A DNA stretch of 64,000 bases from Candidatus Heimdallarchaeum endolithica (GCA_021513715.1 CP084167.1:2365555-2429554), one strand, 5' to 3'. Counted from the stretch's first letter, positions 23,101 through 28,765 are shown. Program-made: numbers and translations. Notes: generated from the letters alone by a model not told the origin.

Positions 23101-24803
23101 AACAAGAACAATTCTATAAATACAAATTTAAAGACGATAACCTTTCTAATGAAGATAAGTTGATAGAATTTCTAAAAGAACAAAAAGAATTCTTTGAAAG
23201 ATTAAGTAAACAAGCAGCTAAAATAGAAGCTTTTCAAGAACCATTCTTTTCAAACTTGAGATTAGATATATATGAAGAAAGCCTAAGTCAATCAATACTA
23301 GACATTAATTATGAAACAATGTTAACATTATTGTTATCAAATAGATTTAATTCTTATAACAAAATACGATTGTTTGAAGGAGATGTACCTTTCAGCAGAA
23401 ACCAAATGAAATTCGCGTTCGATAATATAATACTACAATTAGGAACAAAAACTTTCATTGAAGAAGCAAAGAAAATGGGAATATTAGATCTCAATGAGAA
23501 CACAGATGAAATAATAGATATGATGAATAAAGTATTAATAAAAGTGCATCGCAATACTCCGAAGATTAGGAAGAATATTGCAAAAAAGGTGGAAATTTAT
23601 GGTCCAAAAACAGCAGAAAAACAAATACTGTTTTATCATAAAGAAAGAATGCAAAGAATAAACTATCAAAAAGAGCAACTAAAAATAGAAAGAGCAGAAG
23701 AAAGACTTTGGAAACTATACGGTGAAAAAACAGAAAATAAGAAAAAAGACCTAACAGTAGAACAACTATACGAGATAGAAGAAGAATTCAACAATCTGAA
23801 TGGAAAAAGCATAGTAGAAAAAACAGGAACAGGAATGGTGGTTGTCGAAAATGGTGATATATACACGGTTAAAATATTTAATGTGATAAGTGATGTAATG
23901 TACAAAAAAATATCAATAGTTCAAAGAGGATATGCTCATGATATGATAGAAAAGGTAGTAGGGTTAGCAGAGCACATATCATACAACGAAGGTCGAAAGC
24001 GCACATATATTAATTGCGCAATGATTAACATTCTCTATCTGATACAAGCTTTAACATGCGGAAATATAAGAATTGATAATTATAAAAATTTAGAAGAATT
24101 GAAAAAATTAGAAGAATTCAAAAAAATACTGATAAATTATCTGGGCAAAGAAAGAACGGAAAGAATACTGAAATTATTCAAAGAACCAATGATAGGCGTA
24201 AAAACTTCACCAAGAGTTGACGAAAAATTAAAAACAGGTTTTTTACAAACCTTTGGGTCAGTAGATTTTCATCAACCAAGTAAAACTTTACCAGACATAT
24301 ATGGAAAATATGCATTAAACGGAATGATGAAAAAAAATATACTGATGCTACTAGAAATTATATATGGAATATATTACACAGGAGTGAAATATACGAAAGA
24401 TCTGAATGAAAACCTGACAGATACAATAATAATGAAATTCAAAAAAACAATTGAGGATGGAAAAGAAATATTACGTTTAAAAGATGTAAAATTAAGAAAA
24501 GAAGAACTAGAAGGAGAATTCATATATACAATTAAAGAACTGAATACTGGACTAGACGAAAAAACAAAAACAATATTGTTAAAACTCGCAAAAAAACCAT
24601 ATTCATCAGTGTTCGGACCAGAATTCATGAGCAAAAATGAATTACAAAAAATGGTGGACAAGATAATAGACGAATATGAAAAAATAATTCAACTGAAAAT
24701 AAGGAATTTTAACGATATAATAACTGAAGAGGACATGAAGGTAGTGTTAATAGCAGAAGAATTCAAAATAGAAAACCTATTAAAAATATTTAAAACAAAA
24801 TAA
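8178..24803 (+). CDS. 5541-residue super-giant cell-surface protein with hydrophobic segments and charged C-terminal tail
   Basis: The start ATG is 2 nt after the previous stop and is preceded by AGGAGG at 8164-8169, so the pair is probably translationally coupled. A basic N-terminus and one hydrophobic helix (residues about 19-42) act as signal or signal anchor. Residues about 50-3900 are a Ser/Thr/Tyr/Asn-rich beta-rich ectodomain with many Asn-X-Ser/Thr sites and concanavalin/LamG-like stretches. Two Asp-rich loops (DLDEDGEED near residue 2049, DTNGDGLED near 3307) look like EF-hand-type calcium sites. The character then changes. Hydrophobic segments lie near residues 3940-3962 and 4070-4104, followed by about 1400 mostly helical Lys/Glu-rich residues without a final anchor. 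The tail could be cytoplasmic, or an effector-like domain; I recognise no family. The N-terminal 160 residues align with the super-giant of locus B. Confidence 0.92.
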   Translation: MQKIKSKMNTFLGKLNKRSLVITGVALFISVIVILQSFSIALYPQSSDDDSYTFFYSDFSDKEEWKGVYRLSWGSIIVDSNFNAMSKKIDLYWYGMQQLFLEVKGIDSLKLDSSSAIQVIDADTSRILYELRGSQLSSFNVSVDLSAYVYEDTSALYINIIGSIKIIDYIRIFTPKLYYHNFLNDGKTFPNAYHEFNQLYIDYLAYTEEVTYETPVIKVPEGNNVNLTFAFNLVPSLTSNYSMFAHIYADIYGLGGFGEVEQRIELGYSYTNMSFGADYVSLIDKEITLLGNYYVRFYLNFDCFETNEEDIQIKLIAFFIQPHNNVEAQSEYVDPALYIRKSPNAYISEQVVEGRVFNALTVDRQGYIATYKISHMDTIFYDKLDPSTIEENYTIGNPDTLVYDFDSSKNLRLNSSGYLYSSESIGSDFSVSTSFNLNSLASNRIFAGIGIYGTHSYEFAVGNMTLYEETYVDEETTTVKVKEVYQAYLHVYKDNLLIRSYALNQTFGEGQVISLSLSSKFGYKAYSVQINYEEIVISLPEIIAIGGKPGIFAKIPQPSPDNFVSFYYLSASGITEYSPRRLLIYSKTQQYVTVVLKATRINPLSFSSEKVVIDEKKLSQNKEGILYFSYIPKPFEYIHLEVYCTNPDEELTSSFSILAMKFSGIHEYNTIIPSYDYYDISDSVYFEKRNLISEDLSDNFIASYDAIVEERYSLLEIGAEAQDSLPDTQIDIYTRKLNSGLPFTFQGTVYWTEHESGSFFSHVLYLDLSPGNYEIRLERPLIFTSKLNISYLLLRPLTSYANAVTDSVGFTNPLSWEKDFTTDKIDAFNGIDQFIEESYYSLVHPSCYMKDDGNGNYEQYTDWTPSTDDTQIWSVEDNLASFVGGVKLDIPDVSTGSEGYPYLRFVARTYSNYTIDLKLTLTYSDGSTNEYYYSVSQEPKVYFFNFDYTDSPKILSGIEFFTNYILYNDKDESVIVSDIHLYRFTNIEVKLEDQSYLDDSGFDTSDYSGDNFSVAPFLSDYYGLLDIDLNYIPSNERVKVWTDNDAEGLKQYYYNNNNHYLLPSTVTVPINDWRVNKGASVGIYSTPLTSLNLNFMISMDIENRKTFNEDMTIELFEYKFKPNTDAYATSLPYSYYKLKFYLYGSIEMQNEEGEMEGGYLYYRLFAYDGVEETELTPTYDMLSDNTDFLQAISTNTLDFPNMLRITDNYEKGITHLIYNTNEESELRAVFPVNFEEAYTISIHFGQDQRIEREYADADSKNDVFDTPFFVGVSSFDTFLELYEGSGEKATLLFADVTIPSSMFPSLFIQTSEAINSTTELSWETDYSINWTPEPTFYVNSYEPSRNDETGYKPLAHHINLFENRYLLLEDLKTIFEEIDVTPYLVNENYGDFLYLPKYYSATLSTFQDVYVTNYDLSFEGTGNFQLIGNTILSSYTFDYNDEKNKNWKNEFIYKTVSSLKFISTYEKDSLPKTYLSCLDYLSYEYYAKNKKREYSFTDGFTNYEDWTTVDFSLFERVKEPSLRSSPLGLVIDENSIDFTNENMDSIYDYFDPTDELEDLFSFSGKTMYYLPSYYMKGGDDQPGHSLWDRVLAGEAFQGFNPSSSPYYQNQQYLYNNWMYDLQSQIIQKEAKNIDEDSELNIYNFYDEFPEDGLDFSCMLPDYLRFKPVYYSASLPKDFIWSFDINVDSWSLGNLAEDYVKFFDKEEGRYSFYITIPIILPSHGNKPYYQDLSPDPNVLRLFIYYDSGTEYHDSEIEKGYVKLDPHYSIYLGRSIIGVWKASESVSLHFEIAVEEKEIDESYAIYQEGVNGGPQITAYYDYNLQMWINNDNMYWDLLKLPMWMLTITYPYKDKDYDAIENTYQYDLMYNQLFNTLPSENGYINPQYFQAFNTYYKGLYGDKEPTGFQIDGRLFFDTGTLTEHTYHWLQYQRSLVSDKYYSLSLSEYGIDPSDPSLYDLDYHYYSRDNYAGMVRSDMADVRFENPRYVRGEYDWFNIANEIYENDFALYNIDYALDNSLYKIPQRTIGFGVNYPFVGISDVSITPLNSIQTTDLDEDGEEDFSVINGEVATDGENVIVKPGSAITSLDLSNDLDIAIKYKDIISSCRGYYDKTLLDYSFEVGLQDLHNPNLKYYFYMKNRYPYNQYFEYKNSEQIDSIDHFGGDDSLPSLDSGITQPLMGTYVGIKGYAQSSSDYSLITDTLSSTFKRIFQPKNSILYDYLNIKYDVTTKILTFILWSEKYGNKQSYEISYNLSETGELGTNDLTNYTLYFKTENAYLFIDKIYTRTFMPVEDTNSERYYRGAGKLGDYYLYSPVNHGLELQNQVKLSYEDYNLNSFPSTEFYFIPTSESSFSLDLFGIKSDDTLENFLKLEINGKECKLSLDSGDSWNSLNNTEIENMFDVVNSYTWNSLSIHRGSEEDQLIINLNNQDYPFVFYIDTEEYYKYKFTLTHKRSRTVIDNLSFISLYEEFENDRELLNDEWEKDISRGFYRQIQVTKVQSQLIIYGAAIIEGETEVAVTFNDDPSTTVSQVWKMSSVGMKMDYFSYVIPSSVDMSSPVKISLSVSNMAIINWLSIEPMKDVESILYLSNNNKYINQVYSPMEYLSGSELVDTSTYEQPHALEVGGTTQVKFKYNYSPEDLDVAPNVVFEGFIKGQGKISFSFQVKLPDKLTSLNVNFIGLVGVGESTEQYIATISREEKTITYSAILSSAEEQEQWKYFYISLYQLARHIPKELLVDNYSNGSKEVDLLDENYPVSGIISDAKMVVNYAGAYVEKIIQLEKGASQNLYISDLKSTITNIHSAYPYENALSSLSEEIKWKKYDVPFDGYIPLDNVYLDDFDGSSYYIYDVVVYVDASTYSKVHLTVETEGSFVLSNRYSIILQKMGFSNEVVSTVFSAQQGYTPLYLHVVFPKTAFNQNIRIQYISNGGVAISAENNREGDAISEWLISTPFYSEKNEDTVDYLNFISQVTPMEGERFEKRVVDSEGFTHTETIEFSEFTFPGFCPILDFVPHAVPSGYSVILTTTLDFAKSLNTSLVLLLNKESGITIQSLLWDETPLLYINEGVFNEIDSDLENGMITIPLNSEGLTVNSLFSPKENNPNEYGFIENDPDYNFHFSSSDPYSIKTSSVNPDSVILNNKGIHRIVIQLTFPSPYNTDFGIYLENVDDSVRTVLSPSDKAIDFHAVAQKNFIQFENDLHQPQTLAQLEKNENTLFKSRYFKDDYGQYHSYRIYSLGFSDEYTLDKGKKWKIYDGDTDDSNDVIYESTTHYNWKHVIGKMNFAIVIDEGTPQVLQLPFNFLVGYMVFCDWLDTNGDGLEDTCAPYIGLADPLDASSTYDDVKKGVVYNTEEEKKISYDVTDEQQAELKNLTVHQSLVSSLSTTVITKTEEEIPLSYTSDEIAAIQNNGLTLDRYLHSLIENDYLTYSKDIARVKITISSSNNKAIDLAYDYDKEVLFTHSIDNATGEEEKIVYDFRYDCFSVLTPDAFANDNYRVDFYTFNNKLSLYNTDLYKLKETPNSYGLFDDPQTLSPMVVLENYNYEIKETVNSLDSKDEEILNNTPTTIVDAFVQGLTLSQLSVEMYDAEIEMDYYSLDLFYSVFFNEYLTLQQFFSSQETLNNNQKHQYYPTGTIQFAIWISSILNSYIIHQSDKLFDEYQNRTSRYDSEKKAIAAMSFLLDLIIPYRGFKTYGAEPEPEETHHPRFSSYVDFKYSLVMFWGLILGNSAGCGIPKNSIPMFRDSERTGKLLMIDELWDKAIKNWNLADKSRIDDPSEYLPYTDQAVVDKILFDARVRGDEAMIDWITNEDYSAEAYYMQPYGVDYAIYYWLKAFTIQQGYDPYAIKVYTIEEMNSQEREDFDENYFVIGVPVSTIEDRYLEYNWFVSLDKETRVPTSATSQLIDFIPLVFGQSSNPHVRTMMKIIKRLGNVAKGENFGYNTFSMSEFSLIVTLEFLVNLIDIGALLIDIRDAYIGATPFIRKMSLMQIPMDILDLFTPGPFSLVGNTMNNIFKSIVGDIPTGVKGLTKTANLLDIIQNSAQGEWKSIARAAGKSELMIWIVEAAQVTYRFSTLANQFYQWFFFLPQKIFMSSLQITLNSFMIFASKMIYTIRRMDIEEATLLNIKAQEYFYQGLDDTAKMTRAILSHPKMLSRFGTEGLIERANIVAKYYMNIIIKKVMELEATSKAILESVEKSRFYVMMALRYATHMYMNTPGGVGIHFSPNLIDNDKETEGRYFSTVDNTTIRHDISNSLDIYRFNYIADSKTRLNFEKAKFTISDLEAAKIKLAISFSSLSAIHSTPETFQAYKETLEYIDERLKQITNEEGENLEYTPIWWILHVPVNADMNKYSLRPIFDENPAVSFVLRIFMLEKALNENLEKSMAEGEINFGDYDVRTEYEKEIRSSLDKILSSAPVGLSHRGFELVEDIDRKYVWRARILELFGQTQGSLCKLKTRDEFGDWVRYGRTGTDLLGLFGYEEYKQCKKTIRRILSARSQDAVSFIYYFMSLGLFGFRFYSDDESVMAQLRKDFPDHDFDTEPSISFTKLATKYGVSDFQGLMPSKEFIVQALTHLGLKGLAIDTKITNSLYSVTDSMGIFNKAIAKNILTSVAAENAYIGHGSVIYYKDKTQGEIIKDFDKNSVYFARYVDGKDTKPPMAFIPGDAILLYDTNEDRYLFLRNNYPERFFYEGFTFQKTEFLVYWFRINEVTGKGEVVYDILDHYCKDEEGKLKEGITIVGTEDVLTDMNKFYPKRNKIRSSQPIISIEVKQNGENTDYVVSMDEKLPLFKFVGGDYATPTEKDINFASFLYPSKYSGNIVFGLLDDNLEFIDEKGLWPVYMGLSPSRYTYNVKGINLENVNSAKELLDKLDKKENLPEVEVATNTNKLITRPATVQEVNQQRVYELIRWYTTNQVYTYYVSTLKKENKAFLCRAYLDDWNAVKSLGEIIEIIEDSEGYLYQKYGYKNKQEYLNFRINMIQTIINEQEQFYKYKFKDDNLSNEDKLIEFLKEQKEFFERLSKQAAKIEAFQEPFFSNLRLDIYEESLSQSILDINYETMLTLLLSNRFNSYNKIRLFEGDVPFSRNQMKFAFDNIILQLGTKTFIEEAKKMGILDLNENTDEIIDMMNKVLIKVHRNTPKIRKNIAKKVEIYGPKTAEKQILFYHKERMQRINYQKEQLKIERAEERLWKLYGEKTENKKKDLTVEQLYEIEEEFNNLNGKSIVEKTGTGMVVVENGDIYTVKIFNVISDVMYKKISIVQRGYAHDMIEKVVGLAEHISYNEGRKRTYINCAMINILYLIQALTCGNIRIDNYKNLEELKKLEEFKKILINYLGKERTERILKLFKEPMIGVKTSPRVDEKLKTGFLQTFGSVDFHQPSKTLPDIYGKYALNGMMKKNILMLLEIIYGIYYTGVKYTKDLNENLTDTIIMKFKKTIEDGKEILRLKDVKLRKEELEGEFIYTIKELNTGLDEKTKTILLKLAKKPYSSVFGPEFMSKNELQKMVDKIIDEYEKIIQLKIRNFNDIITEEDMKVVLIAEEFKIENLLKIFKTK

Positions 24804-24835
24804 CAAAAGTAAATGCCACAATAATTAGAAAAACC

Positions 24836-24953
24836 TGGCGCCGCGCAAAGGACTTGAACCTTTGGTCTTTCGGTTGCTGCTCTTTTTACACCTTTCGTGC
24901 ATTCTTTTTTTCTGATTAACAGCCGAATGCTCTACCGACTAAGCTAGCGCGGC
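24836..24953 (-). tRNA. tRNA-Asn (GTT) with 42-nt intron
   Basis: Acceptor GCCGCGC pairs with GCGCGGC, followed by discriminator G and an encoded CCA. The anticodon stem TTCGG/CCGAA encloses the loop CTGTTAA, giving anticodon GTT (Asn). An intron at 24916-24875 sits at the canonical 37/38 position. CTGT of the 5' exon pairs with GCAG in the 3' end of the intron, leaving 3-nt bulges TAA and CAA: a bulge-helix-bulge (BHB) site for the archaeal splicing endonuclease. The T arm is AAAGG/CCTTT. It ends 32 nt from the convergent super-giant gene. Confidence 0.95.
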
Positions 24954-25262
24954 TATGTTTTTGTTTTCCTTTTACGTTTCTTCTATTTTTCCTTTGTTTT
25001 TAAAGTTTTTTTTCTTTGCTTGCTTTTTTCTTTAGTTTTTTTTCTTTTTATTTTTGTTTTTTATCCATCTTGTTTGCAATAATGAGTTTTTTACTCAACA
25101 AATTTTTGTAAAATTTCATAGTGGGCACTTTTACAATTACATTAGAGTCCCTTTCGTTTTCACTTCCTATATCAGTTGATATATTACTTATTCTTTTTCT
25201 ATTTTTTTCGATTCCTTAAACTTAAGTTTAAATAATCAAATATTTTTATTCTTTCAGATTAT
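24954..25262. other. Intergenic region with long polypyrimidine tract
   Basis: No gene is supported here. The first 110 bases are almost entirely T and C on the + strand (polypurine upstream of tRNA-Asn on the other strand). A small hairpin (TGAGT/ACTCA, loop of five T) lies at 25083-25097. The last 40 bases hold the promoter of the helicase gene. Confidence 0.6.
25226..25236 (+). promoter_or_regulatory. TATA-like box of the helicase gene
   Basis: GTTTAAATAAT is centred about 32 nt before the ATG at 25263, and no Shine-Dalgarno sequence precedes that ATG. This fits an archaeal promoter with a nearly leaderless transcript. Confidence 0.5.
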
Positions 25263-27656
25263 ATGAGCCATTTTTCAGTGTTAACTCTTTCTGTTCGCGA
25301 GCTTGTTGAGTATTCATTACGTTCTGGAAGTATTCAATCTAGTTTTTTTTCTTCTTATCGAATGCTTGATGGGATTGAAGGTCATAAATATGTTCAGAAA
25401 AAACGTCCTTCTACATATAAGAGTGAGGTTACTATCTCTGGAAATATTTCTTTTCAAGGTTATTCTTTTACTCTTAGAGGGCGAATTGATGGGTTATTTC
25501 GTTCTTTAGATTATTTCGTTTTGGAGGAGATTAAGACTACCTCCCGCCCTTTGTCCTCTATTACTCGAGATGATAATCCTCATTATTGGGCTCAGGCTAA
25601 ATGTTACGCTTATCTCTATTCTAAAGAACACGATCTTTCCTCTATTGTTGTTCAACTTTGTTATTTTAATATTGATACAAAAAAAGAAAGAACTTTTTCT
25701 GAAGTTTACAATATTAAACAGTTAGAGTCTTTTGTTTTTTCCTTACTTGAGGAATATTTATCATGGATTAAACTTGTTATTAATGAGCGAGAAAAACGCG
25801 ACTTATCTCTTTCTTCTTTTCTCTCTTTCCCTTTCCCTCAGTTCAGAAAAGGGCAGAAACAAATGATTGACTTTGTTCGTTCTCATATCTCTTCTGGTCA
25901 GATAGCCTTTTGTCAAGCTCCTACAGGTATAGGAAAAACCATTGCTGTGTTATATCCTGCCATAGAGTATCTTCAATCTGATCCCTCTGCTCAAATTTTT
26001 TATCTTACATCAAAGACAACGCAGAAAGCAATTGCTGAAAAAACCTTAGATCTCTTACGTAAAAATGGGTTGAAAATAAAATCTCTTACTCTTACCGCTA
26101 AGTCTCAGATTTGTTTTAAGGAAAAAAGTGTTTGTGATCCATCTTTATGTGAGTACGCTGATGGTCATTTTGATAGAATTAATGATGCGATAAAAGATAT
26201 ATTCCCTAAAGATTCTTTTACTAGAGAAAGAATTACTAAATATGCTCAAAAGCATCGTGTTTGCCCTTTTGAGTTTTCTTTAGATCTTTCACTCTTTTCA
26301 GATTGCATAATTTGTGATTATAATTACCTTTTCGATCCTCGGGTTAAATTAAAACGCTTTTTTGATTTTAATTCTGGTTCCTATGTTTTTCTTATTGATG
26401 AAGCACATAATTTGGTTGAACGTGCAAGAAACATGTTCTCTGCAGAGTTAAATAAACGAACTTTTTTGCTTTTAAAAAGTAAAACAAAAGAGATTTTACC
26501 TCATATTTCAAAACTTTTGGGTGCTTTAAATAAACATATGATTAATTTCAGAAAAGATTGTGAGCAGAAAGGAAAAAGAGATATTGCTCTCCTTTCTCCG
26601 CCTAAAAAAGATTTTATTCGCGATCTTAAGAAATTCATTGTTGAAAGTGAAAAATGGTTGGCATTAAATATATTAACGGATTTTAGAGAAGAACTTTTGG
26701 AATTATATTTTGATGTTAGGAGCTTTCTTAACATTACTGAATTGTATGACTCTAATTATGTGACTTATTACTCTAAGCAATCTAAAGGTGATCTATTGGT
26801 CAAGCTTTTCTGTATCGACCCTTCGATTCTAGTAAATAAAGAATTAAAGAAAGGCCATTCTTCTATTTTCTTCTCTGCGACGCTTACTCCTTTAGATTAC
26901 TATGTTAACTTACTTGTTGGCGAGCGAAGAAAAAATATTCTCGAACTAGATTCTCCCTTTCCCCCAGAAAATTTTCTTGTTCTAATTAACGATACCATTT
27001 CTACAAAATATAAGGATAGAAATGAAACATTTAATGAAATTGTTGAAGCTATCGTTTCTTTTATTGAAACAAAAAAAGGAAATTTCATGGTTTATTTTCC
27101 ATCATACGAATATATGCAAAAAATTGTTCCTTATGTAAAAGAGTATGAAAGAACTAGAGGAATGGAAATTATTGTTCAGGATAAAGAGATGAACGAAAGC
27201 GATAGAGAAATTTTTCTCAAGAAGTTTCATAAACATGGAAAAAGAACATTAGTAGGTTTCGTAGTTTTGGGAGGAATTTTTGGTGAGAGCATAGATCTGG
27301 TCGGAGAAAAGTTGTCTGGAGTTGTAGTTGTTGGAGTAGGTTTACCAAAAATATGTTTTGAGAGAGAATTAATGAAGAACTACTTTGATGCAAAAATGAA
27401 ACAAGGTTTTCACTATTCTTATACCTTTCCTGGGTTAAATAGAGTTCTTCAAGCAGTTGGAAGGTTGATAAGAACTGAAAAAGATAGGGGAGTAGTTTTA
27501 TTAGTTGATGATCGTTTCACAAACCCCACATACAAACGACTTTTACCTTGTTATTGGAAAAACGTTGTGATTGTAAAGAATAGTAAAGAAATAAGTAAAC
27601 ACACTCTAGAATTCTGGGAGAAAAAAAGAAAAAGAAAAAAAAAGAAAGTTGAATAG
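25263..27656 (+). CDS. PD-(D/E)XK nuclease - XPD/DinG-type Fe-S helicase fusion
   Basis: The protein is predicted to unwind DNA with ATP and cut it in the same chain. Residues 1-190 hold a Cas4/RecB-like nuclease: GRIDGLF (about 73-79), LEEIKTT (87-93) and QAKCYAYLY follow the D, E-x-K and QxxxY pattern. The superfamily 2 helicase follows. It has Walker A APTGIGKT (about 219-226), four cysteines suited to a 4Fe-4S cluster (near 284, 291, 296 and 333), the DEAH box LIDEAHN (about 376-382) and motif VI QAVGRLIRTEKDRG near the C-terminus. Both the Cas4-like front end and the Fe-S helicase are known from DinG-like proteins in bacteria and archaea. A repair or replication-intermediate role is inferred. 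Arginine codons are mainly CGN in the first two thirds and AGA/AGG in the last third. Confidence 0.93.
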   Translation: MSHFSVLTLSVRELVEYSLRSGSIQSSFFSSYRMLDGIEGHKYVQKKRPSTYKSEVTISGNISFQGYSFTLRGRIDGLFRSLDYFVLEEIKTTSRPLSSITRDDNPHYWAQAKCYAYLYSKEHDLSSIVVQLCYFNIDTKKERTFSEVYNIKQLESFVFSLLEEYLSWIKLVINEREKRDLSLSSFLSFPFPQFRKGQKQMIDFVRSHISSGQIAFCQAPTGIGKTIAVLYPAIEYLQSDPSAQIFYLTSKTTQKAIAEKTLDLLRKNGLKIKSLTLTAKSQICFKEKSVCDPSLCEYADGHFDRINDAIKDIFPKDSFTRERITKYAQKHRVCPFEFSLDLSLFSDCIICDYNYLFDPRVKLKRFFDFNSGSYVFLIDEAHNLVERARNMFSAELNKRTFLLLKSKTKEILPHISKLLGALNKHMINFRKDCEQKGKRDIALLSPPKKDFIRDLKKFIVESEKWLALNILTDFREELLELYFDVRSFLNITELYDSNYVTYYSKQSKGDLLVKLFCIDPSILVNKELKKGHSSIFFSATLTPLDYYVNLLVGERRKNILELDSPFPPENFLVLINDTISTKYKDRNETFNEIVEAIVSFIETKKGNFMVYFPSYEYMQKIVPYVKEYERTRGMEIIVQDKEMNESDREIFLKKFHKHGKRTLVGFVVLGGIFGESIDLVGEKLSGVVVVGVGLPKICFERELMKNYFDAKMKQGFHYSYTFPGLNRVLQAVGRLIRTEKDRGVVLLVDDRFTNPTYKRLLPCYWKNVVIVKNSKEISKHTLEFWEKKRKRKKKKVE

Positions 27657-27676
27657 TTAAAATTTGTTTAATTTTT

Positions 27677-28327
27677 TCACTTAATGAATCTTTTTCTTAG
27701 TTCTGAAGCATTAATTTGAGTTATCACTTCGATGTCTTTTTCTTTTAATCCTGCACCTAAAATGAGATCGGAAACTCTTTTCTGAGAAAGCATGTCTGAA
27801 GGAGTATGTGTGTCCGAATTTACTAACATCTTGGCATTATATTTTTTAGCTAGTCTGGCTACATGACCATTAGTAAAACTATGTCCCTTTCTTCCAGAAA
27901 GTTCGAGGAAAACATCGTTTTCAACAGCAAGCTTGACTTCTTCTTCAGTAATTAAACCTGGATGAGCAAGGATATCAACATAACCCGAATTTAAAGCAGC
28001 AAAATTCGTTCCTTTTCTAACAGGTTCAACTATTGTTTCACCATGAACAATAACCAGTAAACCAGCTTGCTTTGCTTTTTTAGCTAACTCTGGTATCCTA
28101 GACGGAAGAACGTGTGTGATTTCTACCCCCGGAATAACGTCTATCATATCACTTTCGTTTAACATCTTGGAAAGCTCAATTATTACACGATCAATAGTTG
28201 AAACATCAACATGGTCTGTTATAGCTATGGAAGTATAACCATTTGCTTCTGCTCTACGAACGAGTTCTGAAGGAAGTAAAAAACCATCCGAAAGAATGGT
28301 GTGCATATGAAAATCTGTAAAAGACAT
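27677..28327 (-). CDS. PHP-domain metal-dependent phosphoesterase
   Basis: This 216-residue protein has the PHP metal-binding motifs in order: DFHMHTILSDG (residues 5-15), AITDHVDVS, PGVEITH, VIVHGE, ILAHPG and VNSDTHTPSD. Members hydrolyse phosphate esters such as histidinol phosphate, or are nucleases or phosphatases of unknown substrate. With no histidine genes nearby, the substrate is open. The length is normal for a stand-alone PHP protein. It converges on the helicase gene, with 20 nt between the stops. An A/T-rich box centred near 28354 lies about 26 nt upstream of the ATG, consistent with a leaderless transcript. Confidence 0.92.
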   Translation of the reverse strand: MSFTDFHMHTILSDGFLLPSELVRRAEANGYTSIAITDHVDVSTIDRVIIELSKMLNESDMIDVIPGVEITHVLPSRIPELAKKAKQAGLLVIVHGETIVEPVRKGTNFAALNSGYVDILAHPGLITEEEVKLAVENDVFLELSGRKGHSFTNGHVARLAKKYNAKMLVNSDTHTPSDMLSQKRVSDLILGAGLKEKDIEVITQINASELRKRFIK

Positions 28328-28529
28328 AAAAAAAAATTTGAAGTTGTCTAATTAATATTTCTATAATCAATAAAAACCAATTTTTTGCCTAATTCGATCA
28401 AAACAGAACCATATATTTAAAAAAGCATATAAAGATAAATAGATGCTACAAATCGAAAGTTTAAAAAAAGGAACAAAAAAAAGATAAATAACCCCAATTG
28501 TTCATTGGATAGAAGACAATAACTTGCGT

Positions 28530-28643
28530 GGGCTGGTAGTTCAGAGGAAGAACGATTCATTTGCAGTGAATAGGCCGGGGGTTCGAGAATTAAAGTTTCA
28601 GGCGCTGTGGGCACCGAATCCGAAAATCCCCCCCAGTCCACCA
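28530..28643 (+). tRNA. tRNA-Ala (TGC) with 39-nt T-loop intron
   Basis: Acceptor GGGCTGG pairs with CCAGTCC (one G-U), then discriminator A and an encoded CCA. The D arm is GTTC/GAAC. The anticodon stem ATTCA/TGAAT carries the loop TTTGCAG, so the anticodon is TGC (Ala). The T stem GGGGG/CCCCC is interrupted in its loop: TTCG pairs with CGAA (28621-28624), leaving bulges AGA and AAT, a BHB site. Cutting after 28587 and after 28626 restores a 7-nt T-loop TTCGAGT. No intron is present at 37/38. T-rich sequence follows. Confidence 0.92.
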
Positions 28644-28732
28644 AACCCTTTTTCAATCATTGTTACTTATAAAAAACAAATTTATCTTGAACATTAAGCC
28701 CTTTCATCATATCTGTTTGTGATTTTTTCGAA

Positions 28733-28742
28733 AGGTTTATTG
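28733..28742 (+). promoter_or_regulatory. TATA-like box of the glycosyltransferase gene
   Basis: A purine-rich GAAAGG precedes TTTATTG about 28 nt before the ATG at 28766, with no Shine-Dalgarno sequence. This suggests a leaderless archaeal transcript. Confidence 0.45.
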
Positions 28743-28765
28743 TTCTCTTTTTCTTACTTCTTCCA

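Noticed and set aside
28417..28656. Minus-strand 79-codon frame
   Set aside because: It covers the tRNA-Ala gene and its promoter; the protein-like reading is accidental.
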